A stretch of DNA of 64,000 nt from the NCBI RefSeq assembly GCF_020216025.1, contig NZ_JAIWNC010000006.1:62001-126000 (forward strand), written 5' to 3'. Below the pieces are notes generated by a model that ran no database searches, was not told the origin of the DNA, and was given only the letters and a program-made list of their open reading frames with translations. Positions 51,375-59,838 of this stretch are shown here, in pieces. Made by a program: the position numbers and the translations under genes. Position 1 is the stretch's first letter, and every line of letters starts with the position of its first letter. This DNA comes from Jidongwangia harbinensis (GTDB lineage Bacteria; Actinomycetota; Actinomycetes; Mycobacteriales; Micromonosporaceae).

Positions 51375-52682
51375 GTGGCGCGCAAAGTGAAGATCCCCGC
51401 GACGAAGTACCCGATCGAACGATTCACCCTCGACAACGGCCTGCGGGTGGTCCTGTCACCCGACCGCAGCGCACCGGTGGTCGGTGTGGCGGTCGTCTAC
51501 GACGTCGGCATCCGGTCCGAGCCGGAGGGCCGCACCGGGTTCGCTCACCTCTTCGAGCACCTCATGTTCCAGGGCTCGGAGAACCTCGAGAAGCTGGCCC
51601 ACTTCCGGCACGTGCAGGGCGCTGGCGGCACCTTCAACGGGTCCACCCACCTGGACTACACCGACTACTTCGAGGTGCTGCCGACCGGCGGCCTGGAGCG
51701 GGCGCTGTTCCTCGAGGCCGACCGCATGCGCGGGCCCCGGCTCACCGAGGAGAACCTGCGCAACCAGGTGGACGTGGTCAAGGAGGAGATCCGGGTCAAC
51801 GTCCTGAACCGGCCGTACGGCGGCTTCCCCTGGCTGAAGCTGCCCCCGGTGATGTTCTCCACGTTCCCCAACGAGCACGACGGGTACGGCTCCTTCGCCG
51901 ACCTGGAGAGCGCCACCGTCGACGACGCGCAGGAGTTCTTCCAGCGCTACTACGCCTGCGGCAACGCGGTGCTGTCGGTGGCCGGCGACTTCGACGTGGC
52001 GCACGCGACGGCGCTGGTCGAACGGCACTTCGGCGACGTACCGTCCCGCCCGGCGCCGCCGCGACCGGACTTCGACGAGCCCGACCTGACCGGCGAGAAG
52101 CGGGACCGGTACACCGACCGGCTCGCGCCGCTGCCCGCGGTGGCCAGCGGCTGGCGGGTGCCCGACCCGATCGGGGACTTCGCCGCCTATCTGCCGTATG
52201 TGGTGCTGGCCGAGGTGCTCACCGACGGCGACGCTTCCCGCCTGGTCGAGCGCCTGGTGCAGCGCGACCGCACGGTCACCAGCCTGGGCGGCTACATCGG
52301 CTTCATGGGCGACGAATACCTGGTGCGCAACCCGACCGCGCTGCTGCTGCAGGCGCACCTCCCACCCGGCGGCGACCCGGAGAAGGTGCTGCGCACCATC
52401 GACGAGGAACTGGACCGGCTGGCCACCGGCGGCCTGCCGGCCGGCGAGCTGGCCCGCACCCAGGCCCGGATGGCGACGCACCTGCTGCGCGACACCGATC
52501 CGGTGCTCGGCCGGGCCCTGCCGATGGCCGTCCTGGAACAGCAACGCGGACGCCCGGACCTGCTCAACGACCTGCCCCGGCTGGTCGGCGAGGTGACCGC
52601 GGAGCAGATCGTCGCGGCGGCCGCCACTCTGCAACCTTCACGTCGGGCAACTGTCGAGGTCGTACCGGGAGCGGGCCAGTGA
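51375..52682 (+). CDS. M16 zinc metallopeptidase, catalytic subunit
   Basis: Processing-peptidase-like enzyme of 435 aa. The inverted zinc motif HLFEH is at about residues 58-62 (HxxEH), with the distal Glu in EEIRVNVLNRP (about 135). Cleaves small proteins and peptides in known relatives. TAGATT six bases before the GTG suggests a leaderless mRNA. It shares GTGA with the next gene, which encodes the non-catalytic partner, as in the mitochondrial beta/alpha pair and the Sphingomonas heterodimer. Confidence 0.93.
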   Translation: MARKVKIPATKYPIERFTLDNGLRVVLSPDRSAPVVGVAVVYDVGIRSEPEGRTGFAHLFEHLMFQGSENLEKLAHFRHVQGAGGTFNGSTHLDYTDYFEVLPTGGLERALFLEADRMRGPRLTEENLRNQVDVVKEEIRVNVLNRPYGGFPWLKLPPVMFSTFPNEHDGYGSFADLESATVDDAQEFFQRYYACGNAVLSVAGDFDVAHATALVERHFGDVPSRPAPPRPDFDEPDLTGEKRDRYTDRLAPLPAVASGWRVPDPIGDFAAYLPYVVLAEVLTDGDASRLVERLVQRDRTVTSLGGYIGFMGDEYLVRNPTALLLQAHLPPGGDPEKVLRTIDEELDRLATGGLPAGELARTQARMATHLLRDTDPVLGRALPMAVLEQQRGRPDLLNDLPRLVGEVTAEQIVAAAATLQPSRRATVEVVPGAGQ

Positions 52683-53998
52683 CCAAGCATTCCCTTCCGG
52701 ACCTGGTGCCGGACAGCAAGATCAAACTGCCTCGCCAGGCCGAGCGCACGCTGGCCAGTGGCCTGACCGTGCTGGCCATCCGGCGTACCTCGGTGCCGCT
52801 GGTCGAGCTGCGGCTGCGGGTGCCGTTCGGACGGGCCCCGCTGCCCCGCGCCACGCTGCTGTCCCAGGCGCTGTTCACCGGCACCGGCACGATGTCCAGC
52901 ATCGACATCGCCGCCGAGCTGCAGACCGTCGGCGGCGGGCTGTCCGCCGGGCTGGACCCGGACCGGCTGCTGATCACCGGCAACACGCTGGCCGGCGGGC
53001 TGGACCGGACGCTGGAGATTCTCGCCGCGGTGCTGACCGACGCCACCTACCCGGCCGAGGAGGTGGCCACCGAGCGGGACCGGCTGGTCGACCACATCCA
53101 GGTGGCGCAGAGTCAGCCCGCGCACCTGGCCCGGGTGGCGTTGCTGAAGCGGATGTACGGCCGCCACCCCTACGCGGTGCAGACCCCGGAGCCAGAACAG
53201 GTCAAGGGGGTACGCCCGGCCCAGTTGCGGGCCCTGCACGCGGACCGGCTGCGCCCGGACGGCGCGGTGCTGGTGCTGGTCGGCGACGTCAACCCGGAGA
53301 AGGCGATCGACGCCGCGGACAAGGCGCTGGGCAGCTGGACCGGCCCGAGCAAGGACGGCAACGTGCCGCCCACGCCGGAACTGGAGCCCGGTCCGCTGCT
53401 GCTGGTGGACCGTCCCGGGGCGGTGCAGTCGTCGCTGCGGATGGCGTTGCCCGCGGTGCCCCGTACCCACCCCGACCACGCCGCGCTGCAGCTCGCCAAC
53501 CTGCTCTTCGGCGGCTACTTCTCGTCCCGCTGGGTGGAGAACATCCGGGAGGACAAGGGCTACACGTACGGCCCGCACACCTCGATCGAGCACTTCCTCG
53601 CCGGTTCCGCGCTGGTCGCGTCCGCCGAGGTGGCCACCGAGGTGACCGGCCCGTCGCTGCTCGAGACCATGTACGAGCTGGGCCGCATCGCCAGCCTGCC
53701 GCCGGGCGAGGAGGAGCTGGAGCAGGCCCGCCGGTACGCGCTCGGCACCCTGCGCCTGGGCATGTCCACCCAGGGCGGGCTGGCCGGGCTGGCCAGCATG
53801 TACGCCAGTTTCGGGCTACGCCTGGACTACCTGCGCGACCACTCGGCCGCGCTGGCGTCGGCGACCCGGGAGCAGGTGGCCGAGGTGGCCGCGCGATACC
53901 TGGCCCCGGCCCGGGCGATCACCGTGGTGCTCGGCGACGCGGAGAAGGTGGAGGGGCCGCTGTCCGCCTTGACCGCGCTGGAGCGCGACACCGAGTGA
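52679..53998 (+). CDS. M16 peptidase-like non-catalytic subunit
   Basis: Partner subunit of 439 aa with the same fold but no HxxEH; the corresponding place reads RLRVPFGRAPLPR. It keeps the arginine-tyrosine pair of the substrate pocket, in the C-terminal half as GYFSSRWVENIREDKGYTYG, the feature supplied by the alpha subunit in heterodimeric M16 enzymes. GTGA overlap with the catalytic gene means coupled translation. It in turn overlaps the NAD-pyrophosphatase-like gene by GTGA. Confidence 0.9.
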   Translation: MTKHSLPDLVPDSKIKLPRQAERTLASGLTVLAIRRTSVPLVELRLRVPFGRAPLPRATLLSQALFTGTGTMSSIDIAAELQTVGGGLSAGLDPDRLLITGNTLAGGLDRTLEILAAVLTDATYPAEEVATERDRLVDHIQVAQSQPAHLARVALLKRMYGRHPYAVQTPEPEQVKGVRPAQLRALHADRLRPDGAVLVLVGDVNPEKAIDAADKALGSWTGPSKDGNVPPTPELEPGPLLLVDRPGAVQSSLRMALPAVPRTHPDHAALQLANLLFGGYFSSRWVENIREDKGYTYGPHTSIEHFLAGSALVASAEVATEVTGPSLLETMYELGRIASLPPGEEELEQARRYALGTLRLGMSTQGGLAGLASMYASFGLRLDYLRDHSAALASATREQVAEVAARYLAPARAITVVLGDAEKVEGPLSALTALERDTE

Positions 53999-54999
53999 GC
54001 CAGGACCAGCAGCGCGACGCCGGGGAGCAGCCGGATGTCGGGGAGCAGCCCGGTGGGCGGCCGGTGGCGCCGCCGCTGGCCCGGACCACGCTGGACCGGG
54101 CGGCGCACCACCGGCGCGATGCCGCCTGGCTGGCGTCCGCCTGGGAGCGCGGGCTGGTGCTGGTGGTGGACGTCGCGAAGGGGGGCCGGGCGCTGGTCAC
54201 CGAGCAACCCGGCGGGGGCGCCGCGCTGGTCCTGGTGCCCGCGACGGACGCGCCCGCCGGGGAACGGCTGTTCCTCGGCCTCGACCTCGACGGCACGCCG
54301 TTGTTCACCGTCGACGCGCCGCTGCCGACCGGTCGCGCGGCCCGTGCGGTGACGTTGCGCGAGATCGGGCACCGGCTGGACGACCGGGACGCCGGCATCT
54401 TCACGGCGGCGGCCGCGCTGGGGAACTGGCACGCCACCCACGTCTACTCGCCGCGCAGCGGGCAGCCCACCACGGTGATCGAGGGCGGCTGGTCGCGGGT
54501 GGATCCGGAGGGGCGGCAGATGTGGCCGCGTACCGATCCCGCCATGATCGTTCTCATCCACGACGGTGTCGCCGGGCCCGCCGGGCGGTGTCTTCTCGGG
54601 CACAATTCGGCCTGGCCGGACGGGCCGGACGGAATGCGGCGGTTCTCCTGTCTGGCCGGTTACGTCGAGCCCGGCGAGTCGGCGGAGGCGGCGGTGGCCC
54701 GGGAGGTGGCCGAGGAGGTCGGCATCCGGCTCAGCTCGGTGCGGTACGAGGCCAGCCAGTCGTGGCCGTACCCCGGGTCGCTGATGCTCGGCTTCTCCGC
54801 GGTCGCCGACCGGGACCAGGAGCTGACGCTGGACCCCGAGGAGATCGACGAGGCGCACTGGTTCAGTCGCCGCGACATTACTCAAATGATTGCCGGCAAT
54901 TACATTGAGCCACAGAGTGGCATCGCCATGAGCCTCCCTATGCGGTCGTCTATCGCGTTCTATCTGGTTGAGCGTTGGATGGGTGATTTCCCCCGATAA
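53995..54999 (+). CDS. nudC: NAD(H) pyrophosphatase NudC-like Nudix hydrolase lacking zinc cysteines
   Basis: Nudix enzyme of 334 aa. The Nudix box reads GYVEPGESAEAAVAREVAEEVGI (residues ~222-244); the NudC marker SQPWPFPxS appears as ASQSWPYPGSLMLGF. NudC splits NAD(H) and, in some bacteria, removes NAD caps from RNA. The four-cysteine zinc ribbon usually found before the Nudix domain is missing: the expected place reads HATHVYSPRSGQPTT. It may be structurally degenerate but active. Third gene of a coupled unit with the M16 pair. Confidence 0.86.
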   Translation: MSQDQQRDAGEQPDVGEQPGGRPVAPPLARTTLDRAAHHRRDAAWLASAWERGLVLVVDVAKGGRALVTEQPGGGAALVLVPATDAPAGERLFLGLDLDGTPLFTVDAPLPTGRAARAVTLREIGHRLDDRDAGIFTAAAALGNWHATHVYSPRSGQPTTVIEGGWSRVDPEGRQMWPRTDPAMIVLIHDGVAGPAGRCLLGHNSAWPDGPDGMRRFSCLAGYVEPGESAEAAVAREVAEEVGIRLSSVRYEASQSWPYPGSLMLGFSAVADRDQELTLDPEEIDEAHWFSRRDITQMIAGNYIEPQSGIAMSLPMRSSIAFYLVERWMGDFPR

Positions 55000-55103
55000 C
55001 GGAATCACGTCCGTCGAATCAGCGAGAATCTCGGCTATTGCGTGCAACGAATACGGTGACGAGCCACGTCTGCATTGCAGAGACCGAGAGGTGGTTTACA
55101 CAC

Positions 55104-55967
55104 ATGACGCAGGTCATCGCGCCCGCATGGACCCCCATGACGGACGAGGAACGCGCGCAATTCGACCGCGACGGCTTCCTGGTGATTCGAAATGTGCTGA
55201 ACCAGGACGAGATAGAGCGGGCGCGTACGGCCATTCTCAACTTCCGCGAGAAGGCCGGTGTGACGGGTGCGCTGCATGAGCTTTCCGCGGTTACCGCCTG
55301 CCCCGAACTGGCTTTCCTGCTCGACCACCCGGTGGCGTTCCGGTACATCTGGTCGCTGCTCGGCTGGAACGTGCACGTCTACCACTCGCACATCGACGTG
55401 CACCCGCAGATCAAGGAGAAGACGCCCGACTGGTGGCACTGGCACCAGGACGGCGGCCGGCAGAACCGTGAGCTGGAGACGGACCCGCGTCCGCGGATGA
55501 GCGTCAAGCTGGCGTACTGGCTCTCCGACGTCAGCGAGACCGGCCGGGGCAACTTCACCGTGCTGCCCGGCAGCCACCTGACCAACTGGCTGCCCGGCCC
55601 GCCGAGCCGCGGCGTCCCGTGGCCGCAGCCGGAGGGCGCGCTGCAGATCACCGCGAACCCGGGCGACCTGGTGGTGTTCGACCGCCGGATCTGGCACGCC
55701 CGGTCGGACAACTACTCGTCGATCACCCGCGTCGGTGCCTTCTTCGGGTACACCTACCGCTGGCTGGCCGGCCGCGACAACGTCGCCGACCTGCCCAACC
55801 AGCCCATGTGGGCGGGCCTCAACGACGTGCAGCGCCAGCTCCTCGGCGGCGTCGGCGACGGCGACGGCGATCACCTCTGGGGCCACTACCCGGAGACCAC
55901 CCCGCTGTACGGCGAACTCAAGCAGCGCGGGCTGCTGGACGCCAGCATCCCGGCTCTGATCCCGTAA
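55104..55967 (+). CDS. Phytanoyl-CoA dioxygenase (PhyH)-family Fe(II)/2-oxoglutarate oxygenase
   Basis: Oxygenase of 287 aa. The iron facial triad is visible as HQDGG (His and Asp, about residues 115-117) and distal His in RRIWHARSDN (about 199); Arg in SITRVGAFFGY may bind 2-oxoglutarate. PhyH relatives hydroxylate lipids, ectoine, or antibiotic intermediates; no substrate can be assigned. Start at ATG 55104, with GAGAGG some 11 nt ahead; the upstream 100 bp is AT-richer. Followed by two strong hairpins. Confidence 0.88.
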   Translation: MTQVIAPAWTPMTDEERAQFDRDGFLVIRNVLNQDEIERARTAILNFREKAGVTGALHELSAVTACPELAFLLDHPVAFRYIWSLLGWNVHVYHSHIDVHPQIKEKTPDWWHWHQDGGRQNRELETDPRPRMSVKLAYWLSDVSETGRGNFTVLPGSHLTNWLPGPPSRGVPWPQPEGALQITANPGDLVVFDRRIWHARSDNYSSITRVGAFFGYTYRWLAGRDNVADLPNQPMWAGLNDVQRQLLGGVGDGDGDHLWGHYPETTPLYGELKQRGLLDASIPALIP

Positions 55968-55981
55968 CGGGCCCGCGACGA

Positions 55982-56007
55982 CCCGCCGGAGCTGCTACTC
56001 CGGCGGG
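55982..56007. terminator. Hairpin terminator 1 after the PhyH gene
   Basis: CCCGCCGGAG, loop CTGCTA, CTCCGGCGGG; perfect ten-base stem 15 nt after the stop. Confidence 0.75.
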
Positions 56008-56016
56008 CCGAAAGCC

Positions 56017-56050
56017 GGGCCGCCCGGTACGCCCCCGCACCGGGCGGCCC
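56017..56050. terminator. Hairpin terminator 2 after the PhyH gene
   Basis: GGGCCGCCCGG, 12-base loop, CCGGGCGGCCC; perfect eleven-base stem. Works with the first hairpin as a tandem terminator between convergent genes. Confidence 0.75.
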
Positions 56051-56121
56051 ACTGTGATCGACATCGTCCGGCTCGGGCCGTGATCAGACGGCCTCACAAC
56101 GGGGGCCGGGCGGTGGCGAGA

Positions 56122-56364
56122 TCAGGCCCGCAGCGCCGCGAGATGTTCCTTGACCTGCTTGATCGAGGGATTGGTCAGGGCCGACCCGTCGTCGAAACGC
56201 AGCGTCGGCACGGTCTGGTTGCCGCCGTTGACGCCCATCACGAACTCCGCCGCGGCCGGGTCCCGCTCGATGTCGATCACCTGGTAGCCGATGCCTTCCC
56301 GGTCGAGCTGGGACTTCAGGCGGTGGCAGTACCCGCACCAGGACGTCGAGTACATGATCAACAT
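56122..56364 (-). CDS. Mycoredoxin (glutaredoxin-like, CGYC)
   Basis: Small 80-aa thioredoxin-fold oxidoreductase: MYSTSWCGYCHRLKSQL with redox-active CGYC (residues 10-13), cis-Pro in QTVPTLRFDDG. In mycothiol-making actinobacteria such proteins reduce mycothiol mixed disulfides. Divergent from uvrD2, the same neighbourhood as Rv3198A/Rv3198c in Mycobacterium tuberculosis. Confidence 0.94.
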   Translation of the reverse strand: MLIMYSTSWCGYCHRLKSQLDREGIGYQVIDIERDPAAAEFVMGVNGGNQTVPTLRFDDGSALTNPSIKQVKEHLAALRA

Positions 56365-56457
56365 CGGTCACGATCCCTTCGCAGAGGTGGCGTCCGCTGC
56401 CGCATACCGCGGAGCCATCCGGGGAAACGTCGTAGGTGGGTGCCATGATTCCCGGTT

Positions 56458-58599
56458 GTGACAGCGGAACGCGTACTCGCCGGGTTGGACCCCGATCAGC
56501 GCAGGGCGGTGACCGCCCCCGCCGGGCCGGTCTGCATCCTCGCCGGGGCCGGCACCGGTAAGACGCGGGCGATCACCCACCGGATCGCGTACCGGTCGCT
56601 GACCGGCGAGATCAGCGGCCGGCACGTGCTGGCCGTCACGTTCACCGCCCGCGCCGCCGCCGAGATGCGCGCCCGGCTCACCGCGCTGGGCGCCGCCGGG
56701 GTGCAGGCCCGCACGTTCCACGCGGCCGCGCTGCGCCAGGTCCGCTACTTCGCCCCCCGGCTGCTCGAGGGGCGCGGCATGCCGGAGTTGCTGGAGAGCA
56801 AGGGCCGGCTCGTGGCGCTCGCCGCCACCCGCGCCGGGGTCCGGGTCGACCGCACCGGCGCGCGGGACCTCGCGGCCGAGATCGAGTGGGCGAAGTCCTC
56901 GCTGGCCGAGCCCGGGGAATATGCGGTGGCCGCGGCCAAGGCGCTGCGCGAGCCGCCGATCGAGGCGGCCAAGGTGGCCGAGGTCTTCGCGGCGTACGAG
57001 CAGCTCAAGCGCCGGCAAGGCGTGATCGACTTCGAGGACATGCTGCGCGCCGCGGTCTGGGGAATCGAGGAGCACCCGGACGTCGCCGAGCAGATCCGCG
57101 CGCAGTACCGGCACTTCGTGGTGGACGAGTACCAGGACGTCAACCCGCTCCAGCAGCGGCTGCTGGACGCCTGGCTGGGCGGCCGGGAGGACGTCACCGT
57201 GGTGGGCGACGCGAGTCAGACGATCTACTCGTTCACCGGCGCCACCTCGTCGTACCTGATCGATTTCCCCAAGCAGCGCCGGGACGCCGTGGTGGTCCGG
57301 CTGGTCCGTGACTACCGCTCCACCCCGCAGGTGGTCGGCCTGGCCAACGCGGTCATCCGGCAGGCCCGGGGCAGCGAGGCGCGGCTCCGGCTGGAGCTGC
57401 AGGGCCAGCGGCCGCCCGGTGCCGAACCGGAGCTGAAGATCTTCGCGGACGAGCCGGCCGAGGCCACGGCGGTCGCGAGACGGTGCCGGGAGCTGATCGC
57501 GTCCGGCACGCCGGCCAGCGAGATCGCGGTGCTGTTCCGCACCAACGCGCAGTCCGAGACGTATGAGAAGGCGCTGGCCGAGATCGAGGTGCCGTACGTG
57601 GTGCGCGGCGCGGAGCGGTTCTTCGAGCGTTCCGAGGTGCGGCAGGCCATGGTGGCGCTGCGGTCCGCGGTGCGCTCCATCCCGGGCGAGACGCCCCTGG
57701 TCGACGCGGTGGTCGAGGCGCTGGCCGCGACCGGCTGGGCACGCGACCAGCCACCGCCGGGCGGGGCCGCCCGGGAGCAGTGGGAGGCGCTCGCGGCGCT
57801 GGTCACCCTCGCCGAGGAGTACGCGGCCGCCCCCGAGGTGCTTCCGCTCGGCGAGGCCGGCGCGGTGCAGCGGGACGTCTCGCTGGCCGCGTTCAACGCG
57901 GAGCTGGCCCGGCGCGCCGAACAACAGCACGCGCCGACCGTGGCGGGCGTGACGCTGGCGTCGTTGCACTCGGCAAAGGGCCTGGAATGGGACGCGGTGT
58001 TCCTGGTCGGTCTCTCCGACGGGACCCTGCCGACCACGTACGCGAAGACGCCGGAGCAGCTCGAGGAGGAGCGGCGGCTGCTCTACGTGGGGGTGACCCG
58101 GGCCCGCCAGTGGCTCTGGTTGTCGTACGGCCAGTCGCGTTCCCCGGGCGGCCGGGCCCGCCGGCCGTGCCGGTTCCTGCCGCAGCTGGAGCGCTCCGGC
58201 GGGACCGAACGGGCCGGCGCCTCGTCGGTGAGTCGGAAACCCGACCGCAGGCGTTCCCAGGTGTCCTCCTGCCGGATCTGCGGCGCCACCCTGCTCGCCG
58301 GTGCGGACCGCAAACTGGGGCGCTGCCCGACCTGCCCGTCCGACCTCGACGAGGACCTCTTCGCCCGCCTCACCGAGTGGCGCCGCCGGGCCGCCGCGGC
58401 CCAGAAAGTGCCTGCGTACGTCGTGTTCACCGACGCCACCGTGGTGGCCCTCGCGGAGCGCCGCCCGGACACCCCGGCCGACCTCCTGGCGATCGCCGGC
58501 ATCGGCCCCCGCAAGCTGGGCCAGTACGGCGAGGCAGTGTTCGCTCTGGTGCGCGGCGCCGACCCAGATGATCTTGTGGCAGAAAACTTTGGAAACTAG
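56458..58599 (+). CDS. uvrD2: ATP-dependent DNA helicase UvrD2
   Basis: SF1 3'-5' helicase of 713 aa. Walker A AGAGTGKTRAITHRIAY (about residues 29-45), motif II VVDEYQDVNPLQQ, motif III GDASQTIYSFTGA and motif VI YVGVTRARQ. After the motor a four-cysteine zinc-type module (CRIC about 604-607, CPTC about 623-626) and a C-terminal HRDC domain (about 635-710, LLAIAGIGPRKLGQYG) complete the UvrD2 layout; in mycobacteria the tetracysteine module, not HRDC, is needed for unwinding. Start is GTG; no clear ribosome-binding site. Next gene is whiB7, as in mycobacteria. Confidence 0.95.
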   Translation: MTAERVLAGLDPDQRRAVTAPAGPVCILAGAGTGKTRAITHRIAYRSLTGEISGRHVLAVTFTARAAAEMRARLTALGAAGVQARTFHAAALRQVRYFAPRLLEGRGMPELLESKGRLVALAATRAGVRVDRTGARDLAAEIEWAKSSLAEPGEYAVAAAKALREPPIEAAKVAEVFAAYEQLKRRQGVIDFEDMLRAAVWGIEEHPDVAEQIRAQYRHFVVDEYQDVNPLQQRLLDAWLGGREDVTVVGDASQTIYSFTGATSSYLIDFPKQRRDAVVVRLVRDYRSTPQVVGLANAVIRQARGSEARLRLELQGQRPPGAEPELKIFADEPAEATAVARRCRELIASGTPASEIAVLFRTNAQSETYEKALAEIEVPYVVRGAERFFERSEVRQAMVALRSAVRSIPGETPLVDAVVEALAATGWARDQPPPGGAAREQWEALAALVTLAEEYAAAPEVLPLGEAGAVQRDVSLAAFNAELARRAEQQHAPTVAGVTLASLHSAKGLEWDAVFLVGLSDGTLPTTYAKTPEQLEEERRLLYVGVTRARQWLWLSYGQSRSPGGRARRPCRFLPQLERSGGTERAGASSVSRKPDRRRSQVSSCRICGATLLAGADRKLGRCPTCPSDLDEDLFARLTEWRRRAAAAQKVPAYVVFTDATVVALAERRPDTPADLLAIAGIGPRKLGQYGEAVFALVRGADPDDLVAENFGN

Positions 58600-58602
58600 T
58601 CC

Positions 58603-58642
58603 CGTAATTCGTTTGCCCTCGCTGTGCGACGAGGCTTAGCCT
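58603..58642 (+). promoter_or_regulatory. whiB7 promoter candidate
   Basis: -35 TTGCCC (58613-58618), 18-base spacer, -10 TAGCCT (58637-58642), with the AT-rich word GTAATTCGT directly upstream of -35. WhiB7 is known to bind AT-rich DNA next to -35 through its AT-hook, so autoregulation fits. Transcription start expected near 58649, about 515 nt before whiB7. Confidence 0.5.
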
Positions 58643-58742
58643 CAGTGCACACCTAGACGAGCGCGGCTTCGCACCGTGCCCGACCAGGGCAGAAACACCC
58701 CGTAGGAACACGAGCGCAAGGCATATGGAGGAGGTGGCACCG

Positions 58743-59021
58743 ATGGAGATCTACACGATTCAGCGACCGTCGCTGCTGCTTGCTGCTGCCTGCGCTCCGT
58801 CCGCTCCGAAGCCGTCCACCGTGTCCGTTGCGGTGTTGGCTGCGGAACGGGCTCCGGTTTCGCAGGTGCACCAGGTTTGGACCCAGGCCGAGCTGGGCCT
58901 CACCCTGACCGGCGTCGGCGGAAACTACGGGACCACTGGGTTCGTGGGCAGCAACGGCATCTCCGTCAAGCGTATGACGGATGGCGCCAGCGGTGTCCCG
59001 CCTCGAGGAAGGCCGGTCTGA
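58743..59021 (+). CDS. Upstream ORF in the whiB7 leader
   Basis: A 92-aa frame with one of the best ribosome-binding sites in the window, GGAGGAGGTGG ending six bases before its ATG. The peptide begins MEIYTIQRPSLLLAAACAPS and has no known domain. Its stop (59019-59021) lies 26 nt before the terminator stem and inside a hairpin-forming region, the right place for ribosome position to control terminator folding. Leader ORFs in whiB7/wblC genes sense stalled translation by antibiotics; that role is inferred here. Confidence 0.65.
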   Translation: MEIYTIQRPSLLLAAACAPSAPKPSTVSVAVLAAERAPVSQVHQVWTQAELGLTLTGVGGNYGTTGFVGSNGISVKRMTDGASGVPPRGRPV

Positions 59022-59049
59022 TCAACAGACCAACCGGCTCACCTCGAGG
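59001..59049 (+). promoter_or_regulatory. Candidate antiterminator hairpin of whiB7 leader
   Basis: CCGGTCTG (59013-59020) pairs with CAGACC plus CCGG (59025-59036, two-base bulge), and flanking CCTCGAGG copies (59001-59008, 59042-59049) can pair with each other. The second copy overlaps the first two bases of the terminator stem, so the two folds partly exclude each other. Confidence 0.5.
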
Positions 59050-59088
59050 CCGCGGAACCCGTAACCGGGATCCGCGGCCATATTTTTT
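59048..59088 (+). terminator. Intrinsic terminator/attenuator in whiB7 leader
   Basis: GGCCGCGGA pairs with TCCGCGGCC, inner CCCG/CGGG, followed by ATATTTTTT. It is the only classical stem plus T-run terminator in the window and lies 77 nt before the whiB7 start, not at a gene end. Confidence 0.85.
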
Positions 59089-59164
59089 GTCGGCTCACCG
59101 GCCGGCGCGCACGACCTGTATGGCGATCCAGAAGATCGAGAGAAGAGAGAGGTGACCGGGCTTT

Positions 59165-59524
59165 ATGAGTCTGGCGCTGGCCCCACTCGACGTTTCCGTC
59201 GAGCTCGAGGCAAACCTGCCCTGTCGGAAGTTCGACCCGGACCTGTGGTTCTCGGACTCCCCGGCCCAGCTGGAACTGGCGAAGTCGCTCTGCGGGGACT
59301 GCCCGCTGCGCGTCGAGTGCCTGGCCGGCGCGGTCGAGCGGAACGAGCCCTGGGGTGTCTGGGGAGGCGAGATCTTTGAGCGCGGTGCCGTTGTTCCGCG
59401 CAAGCGGCCGCGGGGCCGTCCCCGCAAGGTCGACGTCGCTCGCGACGCCGAGCTGAAGGTCGAGGTCGAGGAGCGGCTCGCCGCGAACGGTCTCGAGCGC
59501 AACGCCGTCCGGCTGGCGGCGTGA
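59165..59524 (+). CDS. whiB7: WhiB7 redox/antibiotic-response transcription factor
   Basis: Iron-sulphur regulator of 119 aa that activates intrinsic antibiotic-resistance genes with the principal sigma factor. Four cysteines: PCRKFDPDLWF, then CGDCPLRVEC (CxxCxxxxxC). Then the G(V/I)WGG turn WGVWGGEIFE and the C-terminal AT-hook RGRPRK, which distinguishes WhiB7 from other WhiB proteins. GAGAGGTG is about 13 nt before the ATG. Expression appears controlled by the leader uORF and attenuator. Downstream small gene follows after one base. Confidence 0.95.
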   Translation: MSLALAPLDVSVELEANLPCRKFDPDLWFSDSPAQLELAKSLCGDCPLRVECLAGAVERNEPWGVWGGEIFERGAVVPRKRPRGRPRKVDVARDAELKVEVEERLAANGLERNAVRLAA

Positions 59525-59525
59525 C

Positions 59526-59756
59526 ATGACCATCACGACCACCACCGCCCCCGTCCACCACCCCGTCCGCGAAACGAGTGCAGCTGTGACCCTGAACGGA
59601 GCCCCGAAGGTGAAACTTCTCCAAGAAGCGTTGTCCCGTGCCCGAATGCGTCGGCCTCAGGCCGACCAGACCCCTGAGGCTCACCGATCCGGACGCCGAG
59701 TAGCCATGGCCGCGCGTCAGCGCGCCGCACGCGAACTGGGTGGGCGCCCCTTCTGA
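59526..59756 (+). CDS. Small basic protein downstream of whiB7
   Basis: Not recognised. 76 aa, Arg/Ala-rich: KVKLLQEALSRARMRRPQAD and a C-terminal ARQRAARELGGRPF. It starts one base after the whiB7 stop and ends before a strong terminator, so it is in the whiB7 transcript and should be induced with it. No membrane part. Whether it helps resistance is unknown. Confidence 0.65.
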   Translation: MTITTTTAPVHHPVRETSAAVTLNGAPKVKLLQEALSRARMRRPQADQTPEAHRSGRRVAMAARQRAARELGGRPF

Positions 59757-59789
59757 TCGAGTGAGACCGTCAGCAACCAGAGAACGCGA

Positions 59790-59819
59790 AAGGCCCGTCC
59801 GCTCCGGCGGACGGGCCTT
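59790..59819. terminator. Bidirectional terminator between whiB7 unit and ABC1 kinase gene
   Basis: AAGGCCCGTCCG, loop CTCCGG, CGGACGGGCCTT; perfect twelve-base stem with A/T at its foot on each side, serving both convergent transcripts. Confidence 0.85.
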
Positions 59820-59838
59820 CGCCCTGCTCGGACGGCGG

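Noticed and set aside
56368..57969. 533-codon minus-strand frame opposite uvrD2
   Set aside because: Antisense shadow with repetitive His/Gly/Arg product; uvrD2 is clearly the real gene.
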